A stretch of 64,000 bases of DNA, taken from contig NZ_CM002139.1 of NCBI RefSeq assembly GCF_000454545.1, forward strand, positions 107,148 to 171,147, given 5' to 3'. The DNA is from Xanthomonas cassavae CFBP 4642. Its GTDB lineage: Bacteria; Pseudomonadota; Gammaproteobacteria; Xanthomonadales; Xanthomonadaceae. Both the position numbers and the translations under genes were made by a program. This document shows positions 37,058 through 46,431 of this stretch, one piece after another. The notes below the pieces were generated by a model. That model searched no databases. It was not told the origin of the DNA and worked only from the letters and a program-made list of their open reading frames with translations. The first letter of the stretch is position 1. Each line of letters begins with the position of its first letter.

Positions 37058-37798
37058 TCAATCGTGGGGAACTGCACGGCGGCGGAACACGGCCTGGTCG
37101 TCAGACTGCACCGGCAGGCGTCGGTTGTCGGGGCCGAACAGCGGCGTGTCCGCGCGCGCCGGGGTTGGCATGGTCAGTACCGGTTCGAACCAACGCGCCG
37201 CCTGGGTATCGCGCAGACGGAAATTGGCGTGACGCACCACCAGCAACCCGCCTGGACGCAGGCAACGGGCGAAGTCCTGCAGTTGCGCCTCGACGTCCCG
37301 GAACCGGATCAGGTGATCGCACCGCGCGCCGCGATGCCGCGCCAGGTCGCCGCGTCGCAGAACCGCCAGACAGAAAATGGCGTCGTAGCTCGCCTGGCCC
37401 TCTTCCACCGTATTGCCCGCCACCGCGAACCGCAGGCCGGCATCCGGGTGCGTCCCAAGCCACTGTCGGCACAGCGCGATATGGCCGGGATGGATATCCA
37501 GCCCAATGATCTCCGCATCCGGGAAGTAATGGCGCAGGCTGATCACTTCTTCGCCCGTCGAGCAGCCGAAGGACAGCAAGCGCGGCGCAGGTAATCCGGC
37601 GAGCGCGCCTTGCACGTAGCTAAACAGCGACGGATAGCGATCCAACGACGTGGTGCCATAGTCCTGGAACAGGGGCGCCCGCGCCGTGAGCTGCAGCCGG
37701 GCGTACCCCCGCCCTTCGCGGTTGCGCGCCGCCCGATACAGTAATCGCAGGCCGGTCCGGGTCAGCAGGCGATGCCAGGGCATTCGTGGCGAGCTCAT
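37058..37798 (-). CDS. class I SAM-dependent methyltransferase in lasso cluster
   Basis: A 246-residue Rossmann methyltransferase with motif I LLSFGCSTGEEVISL (about 74-88), motif II EIIGLDIHP, and a post-core RPGGLLVVRHANFRL. The ATG at 37798 follows GGGAGCG; a start six codons upstream is possible. It is the first gene of the minus-strand lasso unit, divergent from the precursor gene. It could methylate the peptide, for example at the C-terminus or a side chain, but nothing in the sequence fixes the target. Confidence 0.82.
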   Translation of the reverse strand: MSSPRMPWHRLLTRTGLRLLYRAARNREGRGYARLQLTARAPLFQDYGTTSLDRYPSLFSYVQGALAGLPAPRLLSFGCSTGEEVISLRHYFPDAEIIGLDIHPGHIALCRQWLGTHPDAGLRFAVAGNTVEEGQASYDAIFCLAVLRRGDLARHRGARCDHLIRFRDVEAQLQDFARCLRPGGLLVVRHANFRLRDTQAARWFEPVLTMPTPARADTPLFGPDNRRLPVQSDDQAVFRRRAVPHD

Positions 37799-37897
37799 GC
37801 AGGCGCTCCCGGGCAAATCCGGCGTTGGTCATGTCTGCAGCGGCAGGCACGGTAAACGCACCCGGAAGCGGCGGATTGGACTTGGCGACAGGTGACC

Positions 37898-37926
37898 GTG
37901 ACGTGCATGGTCATGCAGCTTATGAT
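37898..37926 (+). promoter_or_regulatory. weak candidate promoter for the lasso precursor gene
   Basis: TATGAT at 37921-37926 is preceded with a 17-base gap by GTGACG (four of six matches to TTGACA). It would start transcription about 50 bases before the precursor ATG. Consensus match only. Confidence 0.3.
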
Positions 37927-37980
37927 ACGAAGCCTAGATCCCCGCAGCAGCCGCTGCGGCTCTCTGCGCGAGGACATCGT

Positions 37981-38136
37981 ATGAACGCCAACGAATCGGC
38001 AGTTTCCGACCGGCTCACCCCGCAGCCAGGCCACAAGGTATGGTCCACGCCGGTGGTTTCGTTCCTCTCCATCGACGAGACCGCCAACAACGCGACTAGC
38101 GGCAACGATGGCCTAGGTCCGACCACCGGCTCCTGA
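37981..38136 (+). CDS. lasso peptide precursor
   Basis: A 51-residue peptide behind GAGG, 8 bases from its ATG. The leader carries Trp-Ser-Thr-Pro-Val-Val..Leu-Ser-Ile-Asp-Glu-Thr-Ala, matching the lasso leader pattern in which a Pro lies ten residues before a Thr at position -2. Cutting after Thr-Ala gives a 16-residue core NNATSGNDGLGPTTGS. Its Asp8 could close an 8-residue ring with the N-terminal amine, leaving the tail GLGPTTGS. The terminal Ser is the expected kinase target. The cyclase gene starts 41 bases later. An Asn at core position 1 is unusual, so the cut site is a prediction. Confidence 0.75.
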   Translation: MNANESAVSDRLTPQPGHKVWSTPVVSFLSIDETANNATSGNDGLGPTTGS

Positions 38137-38177
38137 GTCCATCTGGCCCGACATCGTGCGGGTCGATCGGGAGATCG

Positions 38178-40103
38178 ATGAGCGATTTTGCCGGTATCTG
38201 GCATCTGGATGGCCGCCCGGTCGAACCGGACGCAATCCAGCGACTAGGGAACGCGCTACAGGCGCGTGGCATTGGCCCTGCCAGAATCTGGAACGCGGGC
38301 GAGTTCGCGGTGGTGCATCGCCAGCATGTCTTCACTCCCGAAGACGATGACGAGAGATTACCTCGCATCGGCGCATCCGGGGCGTTACTGGTCGCCGACA
38401 GTTCGCTTGTAGGCCGTCGCGAGCTCGTGCACGCACTGGGCTGGTCGACCTTGCCCGCGCAGGCGGACGGCGAGCTATTGCTCGAGGCTCTGCAACGCTG
38501 GGATACGGCCGCGTTACCGCGGCTGCACGGCAGCTACGCCTTGGCACTGTATCGACCGGACCAACGTCGGCTGTTGCTGGCGCGCGATCCGGTCGGCCAG
38601 CGGTCGCTGTTCGTGCACCGTGGACCACGGCTGATTGCCTTCTCGACCCGATTGCCGGCCTTGCTGACGCTGCCGGGTGTTCCCAGGGACCTGGACGAGC
38701 AGAGCTTGGCCGACCAGCTCGTGATGGACCGCAGCCGGCCGCAGCGCACGGTCTACCGCGCAATCGACCGGGTGCCTGCCGGGCATACCATGCAACTGAC
38801 ACCGGAGGTGACCTGCACCAGGCGCTGGTGGTCACTGCCCGAGGCAGGCTCATTGCAACTGGGCAGCGATGCCGATGTGGAAGCCGCCGCGGCCGACGTG
38901 CTCGATCGCGCGGTCGCCGATGCCTTGCGCGCCAGCAAGCCGGCAGCCGCCTGCCTCACCGGCGGACTCGATAGCGGCTCGGTCGTGCTCTCGGCCGCGC
39001 GCCAATCGGCGCCGGTCCCATTGCTCACCCTCACGCGGGTGCCGCAAGCAACCACGGCTGCGGCGAACGCCACCCATTGTTACGACGAATCTCCGCGCGC
39101 CCGTCTTCTGGCCGCCAGCCATCCGGGGATCGATTGGCACATGGTCGGCGACGATGACGGCGACTGGGGTGAGTACGATGCCGAACGCTGGTGGCAGGTC
39201 AATGGTCAACCGATGCGCTCGCCCTTGAACATGGCCTGGTTCTTTCCGCTGCACCGATTCCTGCACGCGCGCGGTGGAAATGTGTTGATCGGAGGCGAGA
39301 TGGGGAACGCCTTCTTCAGTTACGACGGTCTGGTGCATCTGCCGGAACTGCTATGCGCCCGCCAGTGGCGCACGCTGCTGACGCAGACGCGCGCGCTTGC
39401 CCGGAATCAGGGGTTGAGTTCGCGTAAAGCGCTGCAGCGGTTTGTCTTGCGCCCCTTCGCGCCAGTGGTGGCGCTGCGGTATTGGCACGGCTTGCCGGCC
39501 GCGCCCTGGATGCAATACGCAGCGTTGCATCCGGATTTGGCACGCAAGCTTCGCATGCACCGTCAGCTGGACCGGGATCGCTACCGGATCCGACTCGGCG
39601 GACGCCATCGCTCTGCGCATGCCCTGCGCGAATGGTTGCTCGGCCATGCAGCGGCGATGGATGGTTGGGGCACGCTGCGGGCGATCTCCGGCGTTGACTT
39701 CCGCATGCCGCTCGCCGACCGGCGCGTCATCGAGTTCTTCGGCAGCCTGCCGCTGGACCAGTTCCTGCGCGATGGTGTCACCCGCTCGTTGCCGCGGCGC
39801 TTGCTTGCCGCACGTGGCGCTCCGCCGGAGATCTTCGCCAACCGGCAGGTCGGCGTGCAGCATGGCGACTGGTTTGCGCATCTCACCGCACAGCGCGCGG
39901 CCATGCAGGCGCAACTCCATGCACTACGCGATTCGGCGCTCGCCCGCCGCGTGCTTGACCTGCCACGCCTGCAGGCATTGATGGACGATTGGCCACATGA
40001 TGCGCAAGCGGCCGAATCCAGACGCGAGGCCTATCTGCAGATGCTGGTGTTCGGTCTGCAGACCGGCCGATTCCTGGCCTGGCACGAACGCGGCGGCAGC
40101 TGA
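38178..40103 (+). CDS. asparagine-synthetase-like lasso cyclase (C protein)
   Basis: A 641-residue AsnB homologue. The N-terminal Ntn-like domain lacks the catalytic Cys2 (it starts Met-Ser-Asp), so it cannot hydrolyse glutamine, as in lasso cyclases. The ATP pyrophosphatase loop TGGLDS is at 261-266. The enzyme would adenylate the ring Asp/Glu side chain and form the macrolactam. It directly follows the precursor and precedes B2 and the exporter. Confidence 0.87.
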   Translation: MSDFAGIWHLDGRPVEPDAIQRLGNALQARGIGPARIWNAGEFAVVHRQHVFTPEDDDERLPRIGASGALLVADSSLVGRRELVHALGWSTLPAQADGELLLEALQRWDTAALPRLHGSYALALYRPDQRRLLLARDPVGQRSLFVHRGPRLIAFSTRLPALLTLPGVPRDLDEQSLADQLVMDRSRPQRTVYRAIDRVPAGHTMQLTPEVTCTRRWWSLPEAGSLQLGSDADVEAAAADVLDRAVADALRASKPAAACLTGGLDSGSVVLSAARQSAPVPLLTLTRVPQATTAAANATHCYDESPRARLLAASHPGIDWHMVGDDDGDWGEYDAERWWQVNGQPMRSPLNMAWFFPLHRFLHARGGNVLIGGEMGNAFFSYDGLVHLPELLCARQWRTLLTQTRALARNQGLSSRKALQRFVLRPFAPVVALRYWHGLPAAPWMQYAALHPDLARKLRMHRQLDRDRYRIRLGGRHRSAHALREWLLGHAAAMDGWGTLRAISGVDFRMPLADRRVIEFFGSLPLDQFLRDGVTRSLPRRLLAARGAPPEIFANRQVGVQHGDWFAHLTAQRAAMQAQLHALRDSALARRVLDLPRLQALMDDWPHDAQAAESRREAYLQMLVFGLQTGRFLAWHERGGS

Positions 40104-40426
40104 TCGTTGCCGGCAGTCGATCGCCTGGTCATGCGCTCGGTGCGCCGTGAGCGCACTACATTCGATCCTGTCGACACCGGCACGCCGACGCACGCCTTTG
40201 CTAGGCTAGCAGCCACCGGCCACGGCATGCCGGTACGGGTTTGGGTGCCGGCATGGGTTTGGTCGTGCAGACCGCCAGTCCTCCGACACGTGTCCTCTGC
40301 CATGCTCCTTCTGCGGTGGGTCCTGTACGTGCGACAGCGGACAACGTCATGTTCCAGCGCCAGCACGCGCTGCAACCGCCAGGCATTCCCGCAGCGGCCC
40401 ACCCGCTGTCGGGGGCAGGGCGGGCG
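40104..40426. other. spacer between lasso C and B2 genes
   Basis: About 320 bases, unusually long for this otherwise tightly packed unit. The B2 frame is open back to an ATG at 40241 and has another at 40349, but this part is low-complexity and unlike the family. No other gene is seen. Confidence 0.45.
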
Positions 40427-40921
40427 ATGATCGGTTCTCGTGCTGTCGCCGGCGTGCGCCAAAGTCTGCTGGCGTTCACCCGCCTGCCTCGTTTCGAACG
40501 CCTGCTGCTGGTGCCGACCTGGCTGCTGCTGGGCGCGGCACGTGGCGCCGTGCGGTGGATAGGCTTCCGCCACCTGGCCCGCTGGGTGGGCCACCAGATG
40601 GCGGTGCCGCCTGCCCTGCCGCGCCTGGACGAGCGCGCGCAACGTCGCGCCCTGCAGATCGGCCGGACGGTGAGACTGGCTGCTCGCCATACGCCCTGGC
40701 GATCCAACTGCCTGGCGCAAGCGCTGGCTTCGCATTGCCTGCTGGTGGTCTTCCGGGTCGCTCATGTGCTCTGCCTGGGAGTCGCGCGCAGTGCAGACGG
40801 GGCGGCGCTGCAAGCGCATGCCTGGGTCGTCGCCGGCAGCCAGCACGTGACCGGTGGGCACGGTACCGACCGCTTTACCCGGGTGGGTTGCTTCGTGCCC
40901 TACGTATGGCCGCCCCAGTGA
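40427..40921 (+). CDS. lasso peptide biosynthesis B2 leader peptidase
   Basis: A 164-residue transglutaminase-core-3 cysteine protease that would remove the leader. The catalytic Cys95 is in SNCLAQALASHCLL and His131 in LQAHAWVVAG, with the family's LCLGVARSADGAALQAHAW spacing. The ATG at 40427 follows AGGG and gives the family's usual length; upstream in-frame ATGs at 40349 and 40241 are alternatives. The end overlaps the exporter gene. It works with the separate PqqD-like B1 on the opposite strand. Confidence 0.85.
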   Translation: MIGSRAVAGVRQSLLAFTRLPRFERLLLVPTWLLLGAARGAVRWIGFRHLARWVGHQMAVPPALPRLDERAQRRALQIGRTVRLAARHTPWRSNCLAQALASHCLLVVFRVAHVLCLGVARSADGAALQAHAWVVAGSQHVTGGHGTDRFTRVGCFVPYVWPPQ

Positions 40922-42663
40922 CGGTCTTCCGTTTCGTCACCGGCGTGTTGCGTTGGGCACCGCGCGGTCAGCGCATCGGGCTGTTGATGCTGATGGTGCT
41001 GGCCGCTGCGACAGAAGGCATCGGCGTGCTGTTGCTGGTGCCCTTGCTGAGTGCACTGCAGGGCGACGCCGTCGCGACGGGAGCGGCACACCAGCTGTTG
41101 CGTCTGCTCGCGGCGCTTGGTGTCCGGGCGAGCTCGCCGATCCCGTTGTTGCTTCTGTTCTGTCTGGCACTGCTGCTGCGCAGCGCGATCCAGTTCGGCC
41201 GCGAACAGCTTGCCGCGCGACTGCAGCAGGACGTGGGCGAACGGCTGCGCATCAGCAGTTTCGCTGCCCTGCTCGGTGCGCAATGGCGTTGGCTGGCGGG
41301 CCAGCGCACTGGCGACCATGCCAGTCTCATCCTGAGTGATGTGAGCCGCGCCGAAGTCGGGCTGGGACACGGTCTTGCGATGGCCTCCACGGCGGTCACC
41401 GCCGCGCTCTACCTGCTGGCCGCCTTCGCGCTGTCCTGGGTGCTGGCGCTGGTCGCCACGCTGAGCGGGATTGCGTTGCTGTTGTTGGTAGGCAGCCAGC
41501 GTCACGAGGTGGCGCTGCTTGGACGCCAGTTGACGCAGGCACACCAGGGCTTGCACGCGGGCCTGCACGACCGCCTGTCCGGCCTGCGCCTGGCCAAGAT
41601 CCTTGGGGCCGAAACGGCGTATCTGGCGGCATTCGAACGCACGGCCCGGACCGTGCGCAACCAGCAACTGCGGTTTGCGCGGGGTTTGAGCGTGTCCAAG
41701 GCCTGGCTGCAGAGCGCCGGTGCGATCCTGCTGGCGTTCTTTACCTACCTCGGCCTGCACTTCCTGCACATGGGCATGGCCGAGCTGCTCGTCCTGGTGG
41801 CGATCTTCGCTCGCCTGGTCCCGCTGTTGACGACAGTGCAGCAACAGCGCCAGTACTGCCTGCATGCGGCGTCGGCGTTCGCCGAAATCGAACGCCGGCT
41901 ACAGGAAAGCAGGGAGTGGACCGAGCCGGCGCCGCCTGACGCCGCACCACCGCTCCAGCTGACCACCTCGCTCGCGCTGTCCACGGTCCGGGTCCAGTAC
42001 GCTGGACGCGACACGCCCGCGCTGCAGGATCTGTCACTGCTATTACCGGCGCGTACCACCACGGCCGTGGTCGGTGCCTCCGGTGCCGGCAAGAGTACGC
42101 TGGCCGACGTCCTGAGCGGCTTGCTGAGCCCGGATGGGGGGGCGCTGGAGATCGATGGCGTGGTGCTGGATGCGGCCGCCCGGCGCAGTTGGCGCCGCTC
42201 GGTGGCCTACGTGTCGCAGGACGCGTTCCTGCTCAACGACAGCGTGCGCAACAACCTGTTGATGGTTTGCCCGCATGCCAGTGAGGCGGCCTTACACGCG
42301 GCCTTGGAGCAGGCCGCAGCCCAGTTTGTGCATGCGCTGCCGCAGGGTTGGGACACACCGGTCGGCGATGGCGGCATGCCGCTGTCCGGAGGCGAACGCC
42401 AGCGCCTGGCCCTGGCCAGGGCGCTGTTGCAACGTCCGGCGTTGTTGATCCTGGACGAAGCCACCAGCGCGCTGGACCACGAGAACGAGACACGCATCCG
42501 CAGCGCCATCCAGCGCCTCCATGGCGACGTGACCGTGCTGCTCATCGGCCATCGGCTGGCGTTGCTGGACCAGGCCGATACCGTCCTGGTCCTGGACCAA
42601 GGGCGGCTGGTCGCGCAGGGCCCATGGCAGGTGGTGGCGCCGGTCTGGATCGGCGCACGGTGA
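40906..42663 (+). CDS. ABC transporter exporting the lasso peptide (D protein)
   Basis: A 585-residue half-transporter. A six-helix membrane domain (about 15-315) is followed by an ATPase domain with Walker A VGASGAGKST (about 387), signature LSGGERQRLALARALL (about 490) and Walker B LLILDEATSALDHENE. No peptidase C39 domain, as expected since B2 cuts the leader. The ATG at 40906 is used; a GTG at 40918 would give a GTGA overlap with B2. Its own stop overlaps the next flippase gene by GTGA. Confidence 0.88.
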   Translation: MAAPVTVFRFVTGVLRWAPRGQRIGLLMLMVLAAATEGIGVLLLVPLLSALQGDAVATGAAHQLLRLLAALGVRASSPIPLLLLFCLALLLRSAIQFGREQLAARLQQDVGERLRISSFAALLGAQWRWLAGQRTGDHASLILSDVSRAEVGLGHGLAMASTAVTAALYLLAAFALSWVLALVATLSGIALLLLVGSQRHEVALLGRQLTQAHQGLHAGLHDRLSGLRLAKILGAETAYLAAFERTARTVRNQQLRFARGLSVSKAWLQSAGAILLAFFTYLGLHFLHMGMAELLVLVAIFARLVPLLTTVQQQRQYCLHAASAFAEIERRLQESREWTEPAPPDAAPPLQLTTSLALSTVRVQYAGRDTPALQDLSLLLPARTTTAVVGASGAGKSTLADVLSGLLSPDGGALEIDGVVLDAAARRSWRRSVAYVSQDAFLLNDSVRNNLLMVCPHASEAALHAALEQAAAQFVHALPQGWDTPVGDGGMPLSGGERQRLALARALLQRPALLILDEATSALDHENETRIRSAIQRLHGDVTVLLIGHRLALLDQADTVLVLDQGRLVAQGPWQVVAPVWIGAR

Positions 42664-43895
42664 AACCGCGTCTGCCGCCTGACTGGCGCAACCTGGTACG
42701 TGGAGTGTCGGCGCAGTGGGGGTCGATCCTGTTCGCCGCCGCCGTCTCACTGGCGCTGTCGGTATGGCTGGCGCGCGGTATGGGACCGGCCGGCTTCGGG
42801 CGCTATGCCTACCTGCTCAATCTGGCGACCTTGCTGGCGCTGCTGCAGGATGCCGGCATGCGTACCCTGGTGCTGCGCGAAGGGGTTGCCGCCGGCATCC
42901 CCGCACCGATGGCGCGCGCGCTGCCTGGGCTGGCACGCGGGCACTTGCTGTGGTCCACGCTGTTGCTGGCCGCCGCCAGCCTGGCAGCGCGCCACGCCGG
43001 CGGCGATCCCGCACTGGTCTGGGCGGTGCTGTGCTTCGGTGCGGTGACGCTGACCCAGTTGGTCTCCGCCCAGTTGAAGGCGGCGGGCCTCTGGCAACGC
43101 GACGCCAGCTGGCTGGCGGGTGCGCGTGCGCTCAGCGCGGTGCTGGTGGTGATGGCCGTCCTGCTGCTTGGTTACGACCCCGGCGTGGTCTTCGCTGCCT
43201 GGGGATGCGGTCTGGTGCTTGCCTATCTCTGGCTGGGGAGAGGCCTGCGGGATCGACCGCAATGGCGGCCGCAGCCGCTGGCCTACCGCGCGGCAGCCGG
43301 CTTCTTCTGGATCGACACGGCCACCGGCCTGTACCGTCGCAGCGACGTGGTGATCCTGCAGCACATGGTGCCTGCGGCGGAGCTTGGGCAGTACGCCGCG
43401 GCGTATCGCGTGTTCGATGGCGTGCTGCTACTGGCGATGCCTGTCGCCTTATTGCTGTTCCGCCAGTTGCGGCTGCAACGCACGCAGGCCACACGTGCGC
43501 GCCGCCTGGAAGATCGCGCGCTGTGGCTGGCCGGTGCGGCAGGGCTGGCGCTGGCGGCGACCGGTGCCTGGTTCGGTACCTTGCTGATGGAACTGTTGTA
43601 CGGAGCGGCGTATCGCGTAGTGGCGGGGCAGGTGCTCGGCTGGCTGTTCGCCGCGTTCGTGTTCGTCCTGCCGAACTATGTGCTGACCCAGGCCGCCATC
43701 GCCAGCGACCGGCAGCGTTGGTACGTGCTCGGCGCCGGTCTGGCGGCGGTGGTCAACATCGCGCTGAACCTGCTGCTCACCCGTCAGTACGGTGTGCACG
43801 GGGCAGCCATCGCCGTGATCGCCACCGAAGCGACGCTGACCGCCACGTTATGGTGCGGGTTGCGCATTGCGGGGCGCGGCCGCGCCCACGCGTAG
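42660..43895 (+). CDS. polysaccharide flippase (Wzx-like) 1
   Basis: A 411-residue membrane protein with about twelve helices of the MOP/polysaccharide-synthase type (LARGMGPAGFGRYAYLLNLATLLALLQDAGM near 30-60; RRSDVVILQHMVPAAELGQYAAAYRVFDG near 225). It would flip lipid-linked repeat units across the inner membrane. GTG 42660 overlaps the exporter stop. It joins the lasso unit to the polysaccharide locus. Confidence 0.85.
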   Translation: MKPRLPPDWRNLVRGVSAQWGSILFAAAVSLALSVWLARGMGPAGFGRYAYLLNLATLLALLQDAGMRTLVLREGVAAGIPAPMARALPGLARGHLLWSTLLLAAASLAARHAGGDPALVWAVLCFGAVTLTQLVSAQLKAAGLWQRDASWLAGARALSAVLVVMAVLLLGYDPGVVFAAWGCGLVLAYLWLGRGLRDRPQWRPQPLAYRAAAGFFWIDTATGLYRRSDVVILQHMVPAAELGQYAAAYRVFDGVLLLAMPVALLLFRQLRLQRTQATRARRLEDRALWLAGAAGLALAATGAWFGTLLMELLYGAAYRVVAGQVLGWLFAAFVFVLPNYVLTQAAIASDRQRWYVLGAGLAAVVNIALNLLLTRQYGVHGAAIAVIATEATLTATLWCGLRIAGRGRAHA

Positions 43896-43984
43896 GTGCG
43901 TTGCCGCCGTTGCAATCGCTGTGGCACAGTGCTGCCGGTGCGGCGTGGCGCTCCCATGTCTCCTTGAACAGCAGCGAAGACCTA

Positions 43985-45256
43985 ATGCCGGGAATAGACG
44001 AGATCCCTGAACGCCGCGACGAGGTCTCCCTAGGCGATCTGCTGCTGGAGATACTGCGCTTCTACCGAGAGTTTGGCCGCCTGCTGATCCCGGTGGCGTT
44101 GCTGTTCGGCCTGTTGGCCGGTGTGCTTGTCGCCGTGCGGCCCTTGCATGCGCTCACGGCGTTGCTGGAAACGCCGCAGATGACGTTGGAGCAATGGCGC
44201 AAGCTGCAGCCCATGCTGGCCGACCGACAACTGGTGGCGGCGTCTCTCGCGGGCATGACCGATCTACCGGCCGAGCAACGCGAACGTTTGCAACGCGCGT
44301 TCGTGCGCAGGACCTACTGGGACACGCGCGTGACCTACCGCAGTGCGGTCGAACGCGACGACATCCGCCAACAGGTCAACATCGATGTCAAGAGCGTCGG
44401 CGCGCTGGGCTTGGAAGTGTCGCTGTACGCGCGCGACGATGCAGCCGCGAACCAACAGCTGGACGCCATTGCGCAGCATGTGCGTCAGGTCGTGCTGTGG
44501 GTCGGGCTGCGCGATTATCTGGACAGCCTGCGTCAGCAGGCGCTCGAACAACGCCCGCGACTGCAGATCGACCAGGTTCAGCAGCGCTTTGCGATCGAAC
44601 AGATGGAGCGACAGGCGGCCGACATGCAGCAGTTGCTGGAGCGTTATCCGGAACTGCGGCGCAACGAAGTGAACACGGTCGTGTCGGTCGGTGATGGTGG
44701 CGGACGCTACCTTTCGCCGCTGGCGCAAATCGTCGCATTGCAGTCCACCATCGCCGAGACCCGTACCAAGTTGCGTCAGGTAGAGCGCGAACTGGAACGG
44801 CTGGATGGCAAGCAGCGCTTCCTGACGCGGGTGGATCAGCGCGCGCAGGCGCTGCGTCTGGGCCGCGCGCTGGCAGATTGGGTGCAGAGCTGCCGGGTGG
44901 CCGTGTTCGGGACCGGCACTCCGTCCAGCCCGTCGCTTTCGCAGGTCGCCAGCGAAATCGACCTGGCGCTGTTGCAACAGCGCTGGCGCGCACAACTGGT
45001 GCGCTACCGCGCCATTCCCGCGTTGTCGCCGGCGCCGATACCCTCTCGCCACCCGGTGCTGGTCGGGCTGGCGGTGTTCCTGGGAGTGCTGGTGCTCTCA
45101 TCCATGGCGCTGTCGGTCTACGTGATTGCGCGGCGCCACGGCGACCGTCACGCGCCATGGTCGGCGCATGACGATCCGTTGTTCGCCTGGTTGCCGCAAC
45201 GCGCACGGCGCAGCTTGCTTGGTCGCGCAGGGGCACGCATGCAGGGGCCTGGATGA
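43985..45256 (+). CDS. Wzz/GumC-like chain-length or co-polymerase protein
   Basis: A 423-residue protein with an N-terminal helix (about 32-57), a large periplasmic coiled-coil region (about 60-360, rich in Gln/Arg/Glu/Leu) and a C-terminal helix (about 372-398). This is the topology of Wzz/PCP proteins, but without a tyrosine kinase domain. It likely controls polymer length. It overlaps the next gene by ATGA. Confidence 0.72.
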   Translation: MPGIDEIPERRDEVSLGDLLLEILRFYREFGRLLIPVALLFGLLAGVLVAVRPLHALTALLETPQMTLEQWRKLQPMLADRQLVAASLAGMTDLPAEQRERLQRAFVRRTYWDTRVTYRSAVERDDIRQQVNIDVKSVGALGLEVSLYARDDAAANQQLDAIAQHVRQVVLWVGLRDYLDSLRQQALEQRPRLQIDQVQQRFAIEQMERQAADMQQLLERYPELRRNEVNTVVSVGDGGGRYLSPLAQIVALQSTIAETRTKLRQVERELERLDGKQRFLTRVDQRAQALRLGRALADWVQSCRVAVFGTGTPSSPSLSQVASEIDLALLQQRWRAQLVRYRAIPALSPAPIPSRHPVLVGLAVFLGVLVLSSMALSVYVIARRHGDRHAPWSAHDDPLFAWLPQRARRSLLGRAGARMQGPG

Positions 45257-46206
45257 AGCGGGTGCTGGTCACCGGCGCGGCCGGGATGATCGGGCGACGC
45301 GTTGCTGGCGCGTTGCTGCAGCGTGGCGATGCGGTGGCGGGGTTGGACGATCTATCCAGCGGCATGCGGTTTCCGGAAGACCTGCATGCGGCGATCGTCG
45401 CCGACGTCGACCAACGCGAGACGGTCGCTGCCGCACTGCGTGAGTTCCGTGCCGATGCGCTGGTCCATCTGGCTGCCATCCATCACATCCCTACCTGCGA
45501 GACGCAACGCATACGCTGCCTGCAGGCGAACGTCGTCGGCACCGAAAGCGTGCTGCACGCTGCCAGCGACGCGACCGTGGGACACGTGGTGATCGCCTCC
45601 AGCGGTGCGGTCTACGCCTGGGGTGACGGCGCGCTGGACGAACACGACAGTGCAACCGAAGCGCGCGACAACTACGCGCTGTCCAAGCTCTGCAACGAAA
45701 CACAACTGCGGCTGTGGTGCACGGCCCACACTGGCCGACGCGGGCGCGCCGCCCGTCTGTTCAACACGATTGCCCACGACGATCCCAACGCGCACCTGAT
45801 ACCGGACGTGCTGGCGCAGCTGGCCGCCGACCCGGCAGAAACGCCGCGCCTGCGGCTGGGCAACCTGCAGCCGTGCCGGGACTACATCCATGCAGACGAC
45901 GCCGCAGCAGGATTGATCGCGCTGCTTGATGATGAGCGGCCCGACCCGGCCTTCGATGTATTCAATCTATGTTCCGGGGTGGAGCATTCGGTTGCCGAGC
46001 TGGTGGGACAGATCGGTGCGCTGCTTGGGCGATCACCGCGCCCGGAGGTGGACCCGCAACGTCGGCGGCGAATCGACCGTCTTCACCAGCTGGGCGATCC
46101 AGGCAAGGCGGCCCGCGTGCTGGGGTGGCGCGCACGCTGGAATTTGCGCGAGGCATTGCAGCGCGTGTTGGCGGCTACCGACGCGTCCACCGGACAGCGC
46201 ACGTGA
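45253..46206 (+). CDS. NAD-dependent epimerase/dehydratase of sugar nucleotides
   Basis: A 317-residue short-chain extended dehydrogenase. NAD motif GAAGMIG is at about 8-14, and the active-site pattern has Ser-Ser-Gly-Ala-Val-Tyr near 117-122 and Tyr-x3-Lys (YALSK) near 141-145. RDYIHADDAAAGLIALLD is typical of UDP-sugar 4-epimerases and dehydratases. The substrate is unknown; it would supply a sugar donor to the locus. Confidence 0.87.
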   Translation: MKRVLVTGAAGMIGRRVAGALLQRGDAVAGLDDLSSGMRFPEDLHAAIVADVDQRETVAAALREFRADALVHLAAIHHIPTCETQRIRCLQANVVGTESVLHAASDATVGHVVIASSGAVYAWGDGALDEHDSATEARDNYALSKLCNETQLRLWCTAHTGRRGRAARLFNTIAHDDPNAHLIPDVLAQLAADPAETPRLRLGNLQPCRDYIHADDAAAGLIALLDDERPDPAFDVFNLCSGVEHSVAELVGQIGALLGRSPRPEVDPQRRRRIDRLHQLGDPGKAARVLGWRARWNLREALQRVLAATDASTGQRT

Positions 46207-46431
46207 GCCTGCTCAAGGCGGTCACGCTGTCTGCCGCCGATCTGCCCGCGATGCCTGCTGCGCACTTCCTCAAAGACGAGGTTTGCAGAGGAACCGAGCC
46301 GCGCCGCGTCCAGCATCTGGCGCCGGCCAGACGCGATCCACCGTCTCCATGGTGAGCGCAAGGTTGACCATTGCGTTGGCGCGCGCCCAGCACGGATACT
46401 CCTATCGGCTGGTTCCCCCGTTCCTGCGAAG

